A model generated the notes under the pieces. The model saw nothing but the letters and a program-made list of their open reading frames with translations, had not been told where the DNA came from and ran no database searches. From the NCBI GenBank assembly GCA_022360655.1, contig JAKSCK010000254.1, forward strand, positions 1 to 39,532: 39,532 bases of DNA. The letters run 5' to 3'. Numbering within the stretch: the stretch's first letter is position 1; the number at the start of each line of letters is the position of its first letter. Below, in pieces: positions 1 to 7,774 of the stretch. The DNA comes from Spirochaetales bacterium. GTDB lineage: Bacteria; Spirochaetota; Spirochaetia; DSM-2461. The translations under genes and the position numbers were made by a program.

Positions 1-89
1 TCAAAAGGGGGGGTCTTAGGGTTCATTGCACACCTCTTTGTCGTTGGCCCATCATAGACCGTAGGGGGAGTGCCGGGCTATAGTTGGGC

Positions 90-1058
90 ATGCGTATTCA
101 TAACCGCCTCCTTCCTCTCTCCCTTTTATTGTTGGCCTTTGTTTCTTGCCAGGGTCCACGTTTTCATCGGTTTGCCAATGAAGAAGGGGTAGGATATATC
201 AATAGCGATGGTGCTCTTGTCTTACCAACCGATTGGGATGATGCTGAGAATTTTTCAGAAGGTTTAGCACTCGTAACGGTGGATGGTCTTGGTGGATGGA
301 TTAATGCTCAAGGCAAGGAAGTGATTCCCATTCAGTATCCTATGGCGGGTTCCTTTTCTCAAGGGCGGGCTGTGGCATCAGAAGATGGAAAACAGGCCGG
401 TTATCTCGACACGAAGGGCCGGTGGGCCGTGGAACCTCAATTCTTAAAAGCTGGTGATTTTTCGGAAACCATGGCAGCTGTCGAAGATGAAGAAGGCGGT
501 GCCTACATTGATAGAGGGGGCAAAATCCTTTTTCGTCATGACTATGATTTTGCCGGTGAATATCATGATGATCGGGCCCTTGTGGTGAAAGATGGGATGT
601 ATGGTTTTCTTTCTCCTGATGGTAGAGAGGTGATAGAAGTCATTTTTCCCTTTGCTCAATCCTTTTCTGAAGGATTGGCCATGGTGGTAAAAGAGGGAAA
701 GGCTGGATTCATGGATCCCTCTGGAACCTGGGTGATTGCTCCACAATATGATTATGCTGGTTCGTTCCAAGATGGCCGTGCTTTGGTCGTTGAGGATGCT
801 ATGGCTGGTTATGTGGATTTACGCGGACATGAAGTGATTCCGATTGGATACAGTTGGGCTGGAGATTTTTCTGAAGGACTTGCTCCTGTGGAGGAGAATG
901 ACCTTGTGGCCTACATCAATAAAAAAGGGGAAACAATCATTCCGCCCCGATTTCAGTATGCAGGCAATTTTCACAATGGTGTGGCTCTTGTGCTAGAAAA
1001 TAATGTTGTGAAGTACATCAATATCAATGGTGAGACCCTTTGGGAGGCCGGAGAATGA
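90..1058 (+). CDS. WG-repeat lipoprotein
   Basis: This is a predicted exported lipoprotein of about 322 residues. The N-terminus is a short basic stretch, then a leucine-rich core ending in LAFVSC, a good lipobox. The mature part is almost entirely WG/KWG-type repeats of about 36 residues. At least eight units can be seen by the recurring GYIN-x-x-G, GWINAQG, GYLDTKG, GFMDPSG and GYVDLRG cores, each followed by an F-x-x-G-x-A-x-V strand. Such repeats form beta-rich scaffolds in cell-envelope proteins, and no enzymatic motif is visible. I chose the ATG at 90 because it opens directly on the signal peptide; an in-frame TTG lies two codons upstream. The stop overlaps the pyrC start (ATGA), so the two are probably co-transcribed. 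The function is unknown. Confidence 0.85.
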   Translation: MRIHNRLLPLSLLLLAFVSCQGPRFHRFANEEGVGYINSDGALVLPTDWDDAENFSEGLALVTVDGLGGWINAQGKEVIPIQYPMAGSFSQGRAVASEDGKQAGYLDTKGRWAVEPQFLKAGDFSETMAAVEDEEGGAYIDRGGKILFRHDYDFAGEYHDDRALVVKDGMYGFLSPDGREVIEVIFPFAQSFSEGLAMVVKEGKAGFMDPSGTWVIAPQYDYAGSFQDGRALVVEDAMAGYVDLRGHEVIPIGYSWAGDFSEGLAPVEENDLVAYINKKGETIIPPRFQYAGNFHNGVALVLENNVVKYININGETLWEAGE

Positions 1059-2062
1059 AGATTGTACTCACGACTCCAGATGATTGGCATGTGCATCTTC
1101 GTCAAGGAGAGGCCTTGGAATCTTATGCTCAGACTCATGCCACAGGATTTGGCCGTGTTATGGCCATGCCCAACACCATTCCCCCCTTGGTGACTGTGGA
1201 ACACCTTGTGGAATACCGAAAGCATGCAGAGTCTGCTGCCTCCGGACTGACGGTATTACCGGCCTTTCGCCTCATGCCAACAACCAGCGCCGAAGATGTG
1301 GCCAAACTAGCTCAGTTTGGAGTTCCCGCAGGCAAATATTATCCCGATGGGGCTACAACCAATAGCTCTGGTGGATTGGTGCATTGGCGCCAAATCGAAG
1401 AGGCTTTGGCCGCTATGGAAGAGCATGATGTGGTTTTGAGCATTCATGGAGAAAACCCGTCTGCTCCTGTTCTAGAGCGGGAGGAAGCCTTTCTTCCTGT
1501 TTTGGCAGAGATTCGTCAATCCTTTCCGAAATTACGCATCATCTTAGAGCATGTATCCACGGCTGCTGGGGTGCACTACGTCATGGAGGATCAGGGACCT
1601 ACTGCTGCTACCATCACCCTGCATCACCTTCTTTTTACCCTAGATGATTTACTTGGTGGCTCGCTTGATGCCCATCTTTTTTGCAAACCTGTGGTGAAGA
1701 CTGCTGCAGATCGTGAGGCCCTTACCCAGCGGATTTTGGCCTCAGATTCGCGGTTTTTCTTTGGCTCCGATAGCGCTCCCCATCCTGTTGTAAAGAAGCA
1801 ATCTGGCCGTGCTCCTGCAGGCAGCTATTCTGCACCAGTGCTTCTTCCAGCCCTTGCTCAGTGGTTTGAAGAACATCAGGCCTTAGAAAAAATGCAGCCA
1901 TTCTTATGTGAATTTGGCGCAGCATTCTATGGTTATGAGGCCAACACAGGAAGGGTGATTTTAGAAAAGAAGAACTGGGAAGTTCCCGAATTGGTGGATG
2001 GGTGTGTTCCACTGCTGGCCGGAACCACTCTTTCTTGGAAGGTGCTTCGAAGGGAAGGGTAA
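1055..2062 (+). CDS. pyrC: Dihydroorotase, PyrC (class II type)
   Basis: This cytoplasmic zinc amidohydrolase cyclises carbamoyl-aspartate to dihydroorotate in pyrimidine synthesis. The 335-residue length fits the E. coli-type PyrC. Visible active-site elements are the metal-binding HxH at residues 12-14 (DDWHVHLRQG), the MPN motif near 38, the lysine that would be carbamylated at 94 (AGKYYPDG), histidines at 131 (IHGE) and 166 (LEHVST), and the catalytic aspartate at 239 (GSDSAPHP). The ATG at 1055 overlaps the stop of the WG-repeat gene by four bases and has a GGAGG-like site just upstream. The longer open frame from 1040 adds five residues with no family support. Identification is firm. 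Confidence 0.97.
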   Translation: MKIVLTTPDDWHVHLRQGEALESYAQTHATGFGRVMAMPNTIPPLVTVEHLVEYRKHAESAASGLTVLPAFRLMPTTSAEDVAKLAQFGVPAGKYYPDGATTNSSGGLVHWRQIEEALAAMEEHDVVLSIHGENPSAPVLEREEAFLPVLAEIRQSFPKLRIILEHVSTAAGVHYVMEDQGPTAATITLHHLLFTLDDLLGGSLDAHLFCKPVVKTAADREALTQRILASDSRFFFGSDSAPHPVVKKQSGRAPAGSYSAPVLLPALAQWFEEHQALEKMQPFLCEFGAAFYGYEANTGRVILEKKNWEVPELVDGCVPLLAGTTLSWKVLRREG

Positions 2063-2118
2063 GAAGGAACCGACTTCCCTGGTTCCCTCCCTTTTATTCC
2101 TTTGCCTATACTAAGGCC

Positions 2119-2847
2119 ATGATTGCGATACCCGCTATAGACCTCATTGACGGACGTTGTGTTCGACTTACCGAGGGGGCTTTTGACACTGCTCGTGTCT
2201 ATGAAGAAAACCCCGTGGCCATGGCTCAGAAGTTTGCGGAAGCGGGCGTCCATCGACTCCATGTGGTGGACTTGGATGCGGCCCGAGGTCAGGGGCAAAA
2301 CCGATCCGTTATTGCCCAGATTCGTCAAGTTTTCCCAGGCATCTTAGATGTGGGAGGCGGCGTGCGTTGCCTTGATGATGCCCGAGCTCTCAGAGATGTG
2401 GGGGTGGATCTGGTGGTGGCCGGAACGGCCTTGGTGAAAAATACCAAGGATGTTGCCCGTTGGACCGCCGAATTGGGGCCCATTTTATCCGCCGGTATTG
2501 ATGCCCGGGATGGTGAGGTGCGCATTGCTGGTTGGGAGGCTGGTTCTTCCATTCAGGCTGTTGACCTGGCCGTTAAAGCCCGGGAACTTGGAGCCGTGGA
2601 AATCATTTACACCGATATTTCCCGGGATGGTACCCTCTCCGGTCCAAACATCCCAGAAACCGTGGCCGTGGCCAAAGCCTCCGGACTTCCCGTTGTGCTT
2701 TCTGGTGGAATTGGTGGCATGAACGATTTAGAAGAATTAGCCAGAACGGCTCCTGAAGGCCTATCTGGAGTTATTTTTGGTAAGGCCCTCTATGAAGGAC
2801 GCGTCCAATTGGATGAGGCCATCACACTATTTGGGAGGAACAAATGA
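2119..2847 (+). CDS. hisA: HisA, ProFAR isomerase
   Basis: HisA is a (beta/alpha)8 isomerase that converts ProFAR to PRFAR in histidine biosynthesis. The protein begins MIAIPAIDLIDGRCVRL, with the catalytic aspartate in AIDL. It also shows the phosphate-binding VGGGVR loop near residue 77, the second acidic loop TDISRDGT, the LSGGIGG loop and the GVIFGKALYEG end. The 242-residue length is normal. The ATG at 2119 is used because the 39 residues upstream in frame are not HisA-like; CTAAGG sits just before it. The stop overlaps the next gene by four bases, so HisA and the HisE protein are translationally coupled. No hisF or hisH is in the window. Confidence 0.95.
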   Translation: MIAIPAIDLIDGRCVRLTEGAFDTARVYEENPVAMAQKFAEAGVHRLHVVDLDAARGQGQNRSVIAQIRQVFPGILDVGGGVRCLDDARALRDVGVDLVVAGTALVKNTKDVARWTAELGPILSAGIDARDGEVRIAGWEAGSSIQAVDLAVKARELGAVEIIYTDISRDGTLSGPNIPETVAVAKASGLPVVLSGGIGGMNDLEELARTAPEGLSGVIFGKALYEGRVQLDEAITLFGRNK

Positions 2848-3440
2848 GTTCATCAGATCCATCCTGGCCCCTCATTGTGCATATCGGAAATTCTTGTGTA
2901 GCCGCCCTGATGAATCGGAAAGCCTACCGGAAAAGCATTGAAAATGGCGTTCCTTGGATTGTGCATCCAGAAACCGGCCGTGTTCTTCCCTGGCCAGGAG
3001 ACCCTCAAATTCAATCCCTTGCGGAAGGTCCGGGTAGTTTTGAACTCACTGTACCGGCGGACACCAATCCTCTTCCTTATGGGGAGGACTTACCGCCTCA
3101 GGTAAACCCCGACGACCGAAGTGAAATGGCCCATTCTTCTGAGCAAGAGAATTCTGCATCCACAGAAGATGTGCTTTCCGCTCTTTCCTCCCTCGTGGCC
3201 CAGCGCCACAGAGCCATGCCTGCCGGTTCCTACACCACCCACCTTTTTGAAAAAGGTCTGGAAAAGATTCGAAAGAAAGTGGGTGAAGAAGCCGTGGAGC
3301 TCATCTTGGCTCAAGAAAAGGATGATGTGATTTATGAGTCGGCTGATCTTGTGTACCACATGCTGGTGCTGTTGGAGGCCAGCAACTTGGAATGGAAGGC
3401 CGTCACTCAAGAATTAGCTCGGCGTCATCAGGACGGCTAA
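2844..3440 (+). CDS. hisE: HisIE-like: PR-ATP pyrophosphatase with decayed HisI domain
   Basis: The C-terminal half (about residues 105-195) is a complete HisE domain, the MazG-like phosphoribosyl-ATP pyrophosphatase of histidine synthesis. It shows SYTTHLFEKG, the KVGEEAVELILA helix with its acidic metal ligands, and ESADLVYHMLVLL. The N-terminal part (about 8-75) still resembles the start of HisI (ALMNRKAYRKSIENG, compare MNPEALDKTLESG in E. coli). The HisI catalytic block is missing: there is no W-x-KGETSG, no DCDxD and no cysteine set for zinc. A low-complexity linker (about 75-105) joins the two. I infer that only pyrophosphatase activity remains and that the cyclohydrolase step is encoded elsewhere. 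It overlaps hisA by ATGA and is followed by a strong terminator. Confidence 0.9.
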   Translation: MSSSDPSWPLIVHIGNSCVAALMNRKAYRKSIENGVPWIVHPETGRVLPWPGDPQIQSLAEGPGSFELTVPADTNPLPYGEDLPPQVNPDDRSEMAHSSEQENSASTEDVLSALSSLVAQRHRAMPAGSYTTHLFEKGLEKIRKKVGEEAVELILAQEKDDVIYESADLVYHMLVLLEASNLEWKAVTQELARRHQDG

Positions 3441-3448
3441 AATCGAAG

Positions 3449-3480
3449 AAAACGGAACATTCATCATGTTCCGTTTTTTT
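3449..3480 (+). terminator. Intrinsic terminator after the his genes
   Basis: A perfect 10-bp stem (AACGGAACAT with ATGTTCCGTT, loop TCATC) is followed by a run of seven T on the plus strand. It lies 9 bases after the HisE stop. The A-rich left flank also gives a weaker T-rich tract on the minus strand, so it may serve the convergent gene at 3490-3936 too. Confidence 0.93.
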
Positions 3481-3489
3481 GAAGTTGCT

Positions 3490-3936
3490 CTATTTGAGGG
3501 GAGCTCCTGGAAGAGAGGAAATGAATTCCAGTGCATCCCCCTCGCCTTCTGTTTCAAAGGCTAAAGTGCGGGTTTTTTCCGTGAGAGGGTCAATCCAAAC
3601 CACTTTCACACTGGAAGGTACACGAAAAAATCCCAGGATTCCTGCTCGTCCAGGATCCGCTGAGAATTCTTTCATAGTTTCCGTGGGGATGCGTAGAACG
3701 GTGTTTTCTCCACGTGTGCCTTTTCCTCCTAAAAGCATGGATGCCCAGCTGTGAGATTCAAAGGTTTGGTACCACAAGGCGTCTTCTGTGGTGTAGAACA
3801 GCCCCCATTCTGGATATCCCGCGTTGCTATCCATCAGGCGTCCAAGAATTTTTGACAGAATGGGTGAACCAATTTCTTCTTCACGATCGGCCCAGAAGTC
3901 TTTGGCATCCACCTGGTCTTGTTTTCCAAAAAGCAT
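3490..3936 (-). CDS. Hypothetical protein, 148 aa
   Basis: I do not recognise this protein. It is soluble, acidic and about 148 residues long, with no signal peptide or membrane segment. The first 40 residues are helical and charged (DQVDAKDFWADREEEIGSP). The rest looks like alternating strands (WGLFYTTEDALWYQTF, VLRIPTETMKEF, VKVVWIDPLTEKTRTLAFE) ending in a short helix. The strand pattern with a C-terminal helix is reminiscent of a PH-like fold, but this is only a visual impression. Coding is supported by a single long frame with codon use like its neighbours and by its convergent placement against the his terminator. The ribosome site before the ATG is weak. Confidence 0.65.
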   Translation of the reverse strand: MLFGKQDQVDAKDFWADREEEIGSPILSKILGRLMDSNAGYPEWGLFYTTEDALWYQTFESHSWASMLLGGKGTRGENTVLRIPTETMKEFSADPGRAGILGFFRVPSSVKVVWIDPLTEKTRTLAFETEGEGDALEFISSLPGAPLK

Positions 3937-4087
3937 GGCTTATTCTAACCGTCTCTCCTCTGGGAATCGAGGTAAATTCACAAATCCTTCTTTTTTGTCT
4001 ATAAATCCACACCAACTTCGTCAAACTCGCTGGTGGATTCTTCAGAGATTCGGCCGTTTTCCCTTCACCCCATGACCATCTCCCCCT

Positions 4088-4537
4088 ATGATGGGCGCCA
4101 TGGGTAACAGCATTTCCACATGGATTCAAAGTCTTGAGCTTTGGCCACTCATCATTGCTCTCATTCCAAACCTGATGTTTCGGAAATTTGGAGCACAACC
4201 TGGTGTGAAACGATCCGCAAGTTTGATTCATGCCATTGCCATTTTTTTCCTCACCATTGTTGTGGCGGGCCTTGTTGTGAAGCAGGGCTGGCAGGATTGG
4301 GTGTTCTTTGTTGCGGTGGGATTCACCGCATTGCTTCTTTTTCTGATCAGAAAAAAGGCGTTTCCTTACCAACGAACCTGTCCTCAATGTGAGGCCAAGC
4401 TGGATTTCCAAACCATCTATTTTATGGATGACCATCTGTGCCGCGAATGTCGGAAAGAAAAAATGGCTCAGGAAGAGGCTCAGGAATTGCTTGATGAAGA
4501 GTCCACTCCAGAAGAGGACGATTCTTCTCAGGAATAA
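4088..4537 (+). CDS. Small membrane protein with C-terminal zinc ribbon
   Basis: This 149-residue protein has hydrophobic segments at about 17-30, 46-64 and 71-88, followed by a cytoplasmic-looking tail. The tail carries two CxxC pairs (TCPQCEAK at about 97-104, and LCREC at about 117-121), the layout of a zinc ribbon. It ends in a very acidic stretch (EESTPEEDDSSQE). I do not recognise a family. Two-helix proteins with a zinc ribbon are often involved in membrane protein handling or regulation, but nothing here decides it. Several ATGs occur in the first six codons (4088, 4091, 4100) and no strong ribosome site marks one of them, so the exact start is uncertain. Confidence 0.7.
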   Translation: MMGAMGNSISTWIQSLELWPLIIALIPNLMFRKFGAQPGVKRSASLIHAIAIFFLTIVVAGLVVKQGWQDWVFFVAVGFTALLLFLIRKKAFPYQRTCPQCEAKLDFQTIYFMDDHLCRECRKEKMAQEEAQELLDEESTPEEDDSSQE

Positions 4538-4547
4538 ACCTTGGGTT

Positions 4548-4584
4548 GACCCCCAGGGCCGTCTGCCCCGGGGTCGATCTAAAA
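4548..4584. terminator. Hairpin terminator between convergent genes
   Basis: The sequence GACCCC/GGGGTC, extended by GGGC/GCCC around a short loop, lies between the zinc-ribbon gene (plus) and the mutase gene (minus). On the minus strand the stem is preceded by TTTAGATCGACCCC, a variant of the word shared by other hairpins in this window. There is no long T tract on either side. It is probably bidirectional. Confidence 0.7.
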
Positions 4585-4592
4585 TCTTGAAA

Positions 4593-6047
4593 CTAAGCCA
4601 CAGGCAGAATGGCACCATCGGCAATGGCCGTCAGATCAGCCACAATGGTGTCATAACCGGTTTTATGACCTAAAAGAGCCTCTCGTTCCGCAATTTTTTC
4701 CCGGTGAAAGGCTTTGATTTCCTCATCCAGAGGCAGGTTTCCAAAGTCATAGAATCGGGCGGCACCGGTGGCATCTTTCACTCCCAGAACCCGTCCCGCC
4801 ACCTGCTGACTGGTGGAGTAGGGCTGGTCCAGAATTCCGGATTCCACCGCCAGAACTGTTCCTTGAGCAATGTCTCCTTTCCCTAATTCCAACACGGCAT
4901 CCAGGATGGCCCGCACCTCTTTTTCCACCATGGCGCATTCGGTTTCCAGAGTCGCTCCCTCAGGAGCGCTGGCTCCCTGGGGCCCCATCATGCTCAAAAA
5001 CATCCGAGCATTCCGGAAGCTTTTGGCCGACCCCTCCGGGGTGGGGATGTGGTGGGCTTCATCAATGGTTCGGGAACCACAAATCTGAACATTGCCCATG
5101 GATCCAATCATGGTGAAGTAGGAAATCAAGGCGTAGACCTGCTCCTGGCTGGTGGGGAATCGGCCGGTGGGGCTGACACTGTAGGTGACGGTTTGCACAT
5201 CGGTGTGACCGGCAGCATCCAAGTATTCCCGGGCCAGTTTTCTAAACACGCGGATTCCGGCCAGGTCTTGGATGAGATGGCCCTGTAGCCAGTTGTTCAA
5301 CTGGATATGCTTCACGCCCTGAGCGGCGGCAATGAGCACTTCAATGATTTCGGGGGCAATCATCAGGGAGGGGGGGCTGATGGAAGGCATGGCCCCGCTC
5401 ACGGCATAGAGGATGGGTACACCCATTTCTTCATAGCGTCCCATGAGGCGGTTCACGTATTGGAAATTCCGCAGGAGCTGGGCCACAGGAACATCTTTGG
5501 TGTAGTTCCAGAAGGAAATGAGGGGGCCTCCTGAATATCCGGTATGTCCGCCGGCCAGTCCAATTTCATGGGTGAGGCGGGCATCGGGTGAGGGGCCAAA
5601 CATCATGACGGGACGGTGAATGGCATTGATGACTTGGCGGGTTTTTTCTACACCATGTATGGCAAAGGGAAAGCCATTGAGGACGGGTCGGCCGCTTTCT
5701 TGAGCTTTGGCCAGGCCTTCTTGGGCGCGTTCAAACAGGCAGTTGCGGGTGAAACTGTCAATGTAGGAGGTTAGGATGTCGGCCTCCCCCTCTTTTTCCA
5801 TGTGCTGAAGAAGGGCGGTGTGGTTGGCAACAGTATCCGAGCCCAGGGAGGGGCAAAGAAGGGTTTCTCCTTGATTTTTGGCGGCCAAGGCCCTTCGGGC
5901 GGCATTCTTCATGGGAGGCATGGCGGCATGGTAAGCCACCGCTTCCTCCAAATTGACTTGAGCACCGGTGGGCCAGGAAGACAGCACTTCTTGGCGAGCG
6001 GCATCAAACTCCGCATCACTCCAGCGTTGATTGGATATGGTGTTCAT
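4593..6047 (-). CDS. Glutamate-mutase-like epsilon subunit, altered substrate pocket
   Basis: This is a full-length homologue (484 aa) of the catalytic subunit of B12-dependent glutamate mutase (GlmE/MutE), a TIM-barrel radical carbon-skeleton mutase. It matches from end to end: WSDAEFDAARQEVLSSWPTG at the start, VLNGFP at 122-127, SPDARL, IQDLAGIR, the DAVLELGKGDIAQGT region and FYDFGNLPLDEEIK near the end. Recalling the Clostridium cochlearium enzyme, substrate carboxylates are held by Arg66, Arg100, Arg149 and Glu171. Here these positions read Ser67, Arg101, Phe150 and Ser172, and RHGTPD has become FGPSPD. I infer a substrate other than glutamate. It is the last gene of a six-gene operon, 24 bases after the B12-binding subunit, with AAGGA before the ATG. 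Confidence 0.9.
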   Translation of the reverse strand: MNTISNQRWSDAEFDAARQEVLSSWPTGAQVNLEEAVAYHAAMPPMKNAARRALAAKNQGETLLCPSLGSDTVANHTALLQHMEKEGEADILTSYIDSFTRNCLFERAQEGLAKAQESGRPVLNGFPFAIHGVEKTRQVINAIHRPVMMFGPSPDARLTHEIGLAGGHTGYSGGPLISFWNYTKDVPVAQLLRNFQYVNRLMGRYEEMGVPILYAVSGAMPSISPPSLMIAPEIIEVLIAAAQGVKHIQLNNWLQGHLIQDLAGIRVFRKLAREYLDAAGHTDVQTVTYSVSPTGRFPTSQEQVYALISYFTMIGSMGNVQICGSRTIDEAHHIPTPEGSAKSFRNARMFLSMMGPQGASAPEGATLETECAMVEKEVRAILDAVLELGKGDIAQGTVLAVESGILDQPYSTSQQVAGRVLGVKDATGAARFYDFGNLPLDEEIKAFHREKIAEREALLGHKTGYDTIVADLTAIADGAILPVA

Positions 6048-6071
6048 AGAGTTCCTTGTATTGATCTTGGA

Positions 6072-6518
6072 TTACCCGGCGGCCTTGGCTTCTGAAGGAC
6101 GGAGTCCTAGAGCCTTTTCCAATTTAGCAATGACAGCATCGGGGAGTTGGAAGGGAGGAGCCACATCATCAAAGCCCATGTCCAGGAAGGTTTTCTCCGT
6201 CTCTTCCCAGGCCTCGGCATGAATCACCAATTGACCGCCAATGGTGAGAAATATGTTGCCAATTCCTGCGGCCACACATTTTTCCCGAAGACCTTCCACA
6301 AGCATGGCGGCATGGCCTGCCAGAGAGGAAATGAGAATGACATCAGCCTTGGTTTCCTTGGCTTTGGCCACAAAATCCTCCTGGCTGTTATGGATGCCCA
6401 GGGAATGAACTTCAAACCCATTGCTGCGAAGAGCATGCTCCAGGATGCGAACTCCTGTGACATGCACATCTTCTCCAATCACTCCGGTGACAATGACGCC
6501 TTTAGCAGGAATATTCAC
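6072..6518 (-). CDS. B12-binding sigma subunit of glutamate-mutase-like enzyme
   Basis: This 148-residue protein is a stand-alone Rossmann-type cobalamin-binding domain like GlmS/MutS. The base-off, His-on signature DxHxxG is intact (GEDVHVTG, Asp17, His19, Gly22). The serine loop (ISSLAGH, Ser64) and the glycine loop (IGGQLV, 94-97) are also present. The two subunits together would form the holo-mutase, with adenosylcobalamin held at their interface. The GTG at 6518 is chosen because AGGAGA lies 6 bases upstream and the domain starts right there. An in-frame extension upstream runs through the previous gene and is not plausible. A short alanine-rich tail follows the domain. Since the B12 site is intact, the enzyme is probably active. 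Confidence 0.93.
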   Translation of the reverse strand: MNIPAKGVIVTGVIGEDVHVTGVRILEHALRSNGFEVHSLGIHNSQEDFVAKAKETKADVILISSLAGHAAMLVEGLREKCVAAGIGNIFLTIGGQLVIHAEAWEETEKTFLDMGFDDVAPPFQLPDAVIAKLEKALGLRPSEAKAAG

Positions 6519-6528
6519 GGTTGTTCTC

Positions 6529-6978
6529 CTATTCCATGGTGTAGAGGGCGGCAAAGGTGCGCGCATCGCCGGTGAAGAAGTCAAGTGAGGTGATGCGAAG
6601 AGAATCGGCGTTCTCTCCAGCCAGGCTGTAATAGCCAATACCATCCAAACTAAAAAGTTGCTTGTCCGTTTTCCGGTCAAATTTGGTGACCCGCAGCATG
6701 GAGGAGGTTTTCATGCGCACCGGATCAATCATGATGTCCAAAGGTTCCAAATTTTCCCAAATGGTGAGATGGCCTTTGATGAGAAAATCCTGCCATTCCC
6801 GCCGATTGGGCATGTGAAAGGGATATTCTCCACCTTCCAGTTTGAAGTAGGCCGTCACTTTGATGTCTTCATCCCAGTAACGGTCCATTTTGGGCATGGT
6901 TTCCTCATCCTGAGCAAACCGGCTGTAATCTCGAAAGTAATCGTTCACAAAGGTCACAATGTCTTGGTATTCCACCAT
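6529..6978 (-). CDS. SnoaL/NTF2-like protein
   Basis: This soluble 149-residue protein has the size and pattern of a SnoaL/NTF2-like cone fold. An N-terminal helix (DIVTFVNDYFRDYSRF) comes first, then an acidic/aromatic segment (MDRYWDEDIKVTAYF), then a series of strands (LDIMIDPVRMKTSSMLRVTKF, GIGYYSL, LRITSLDFF). This fold includes isomerases, cyclases, dehydratases and small-molecule binding partners, so the chemistry cannot be read from it. It lies between the SDR gene (9 bases away) and the B12 subunit (10 bases away), with AGGAGA 6 bases before the ATG. This marks it as an integral part of the mutase operon. The family call is moderate. Confidence 0.65.
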   Translation of the reverse strand: MVEYQDIVTFVNDYFRDYSRFAQDEETMPKMDRYWDEDIKVTAYFKLEGGEYPFHMPNRREWQDFLIKGHLTIWENLEPLDIMIDPVRMKTSSMLRVTKFDRKTDKQLFSLDGIGYYSLAGENADSLRITSLDFFTGDARTFAALYTME

Positions 6979-6987
6979 GGTGTTCTC

Positions 6988-7770
6988 CTAATAGCCGCCG
7001 GACATTTCTAAGATTTGTCCGGTGATGTTGCGGGCAGATGGGGTGCAGAGGAAGGCCGCCGCATCGGCAAGTTCCTCTTCTGTGGTGAGTCTCTTGGTGT
7101 CACAGCGGGAGGTCATGGCCTGAAGGACCTCATCAGTGCTGCGGCCGCTCTCCTTGGCCAGAGAAGGCAGACGAGAATCCTTAATCCGATTGGTGAGCAC
7201 CAGGCCTGGGGCGATGGCATTGACGGTGATTCCCTGGGCCGCCACCTCACGTGAAAGACTAGCGGTGAAGGAATTCAATCCAGCCTTGCTCATGTTGTAG
7301 GTCACGGAGTGGGGAGGATTCACCCGGGGGGCCACAGATGAGATATTGATGATACGTCCATATCCCGCTTTCTTCATTCCTGGAAGAAGGAACTGTGTGA
7401 TGAGGAAAGGGGCCACAAGATTCACGGCCAGCACGGAATCCAAGGCTTCTGCGGGTGTTTCAAGCACCGGACCCGTAAAGCCAGAGAGAGCCGCGTTGTT
7501 CACAAGGATGTCAATTTGTGGATGGTTCTGGAGAATCTGCTCCATGGCATGAGAGAGATTCTCCTGGTTTCCAATATCCACAGAATGAAATTCCACAGTG
7601 GCCCCAGTTTGGGTGAGCAGGGCCAGGGCTGCGTCTCCTTTTTCTTGGTTTCGTCCAAGAAGAATTAGCTGAGTCCCATCGGCAGCAAGCCTTTGAGCAA
7701 TGGCTAAGCCAATGCCTCCTGCTCCACCTGTAATCAGAGCCGTTTTTTTGTTGAATTCATCATTGGACAT
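6988..7770 (-). CDS. Short-chain dehydrogenase/reductase
   Basis: This is a classical SDR of 260 residues, similar to FabG and 3-hydroxyacyl dehydrogenases. It has the nucleotide loop TGGAGGIG (14-21), the NNAALSG motif (about 91-97), Asn117, and the catalytic Ser145, Tyr158 and Lys162 (TYNMSKAG). The C-terminus ends in the usual TGQILEMSGGY. It would oxidise or reduce a hydroxyl/keto group using NAD(P). In this operon the likely substrate is a beta-keto thioester made by the KAS III, or the product of the mutase; this is inference. It starts 5 bases after the VOC gene and has AAGG upstream of the ATG. Confidence 0.92.
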   Translation of the reverse strand: MSNDEFNKKTALITGGAGGIGLAIAQRLAADGTQLILLGRNQEKGDAALALLTQTGATVEFHSVDIGNQENLSHAMEQILQNHPQIDILVNNAALSGFTGPVLETPAEALDSVLAVNLVAPFLITQFLLPGMKKAGYGRIINISSVAPRVNPPHSVTYNMSKAGLNSFTASLSREVAAQGITVNAIAPGLVLTNRIKDSRLPSLAKESGRSTDEVLQAMTSRCDTKRLTTEEELADAAAFLCTPSARNITGQILEMSGGY

Positions 7771-7774
7771 AAAC

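Noticed and set aside
5049..5534. Plus-strand frames inside the mutase epsilon gene
   Set aside because: They are low-complexity Gly/His-rich translations opposite a conserved gene.
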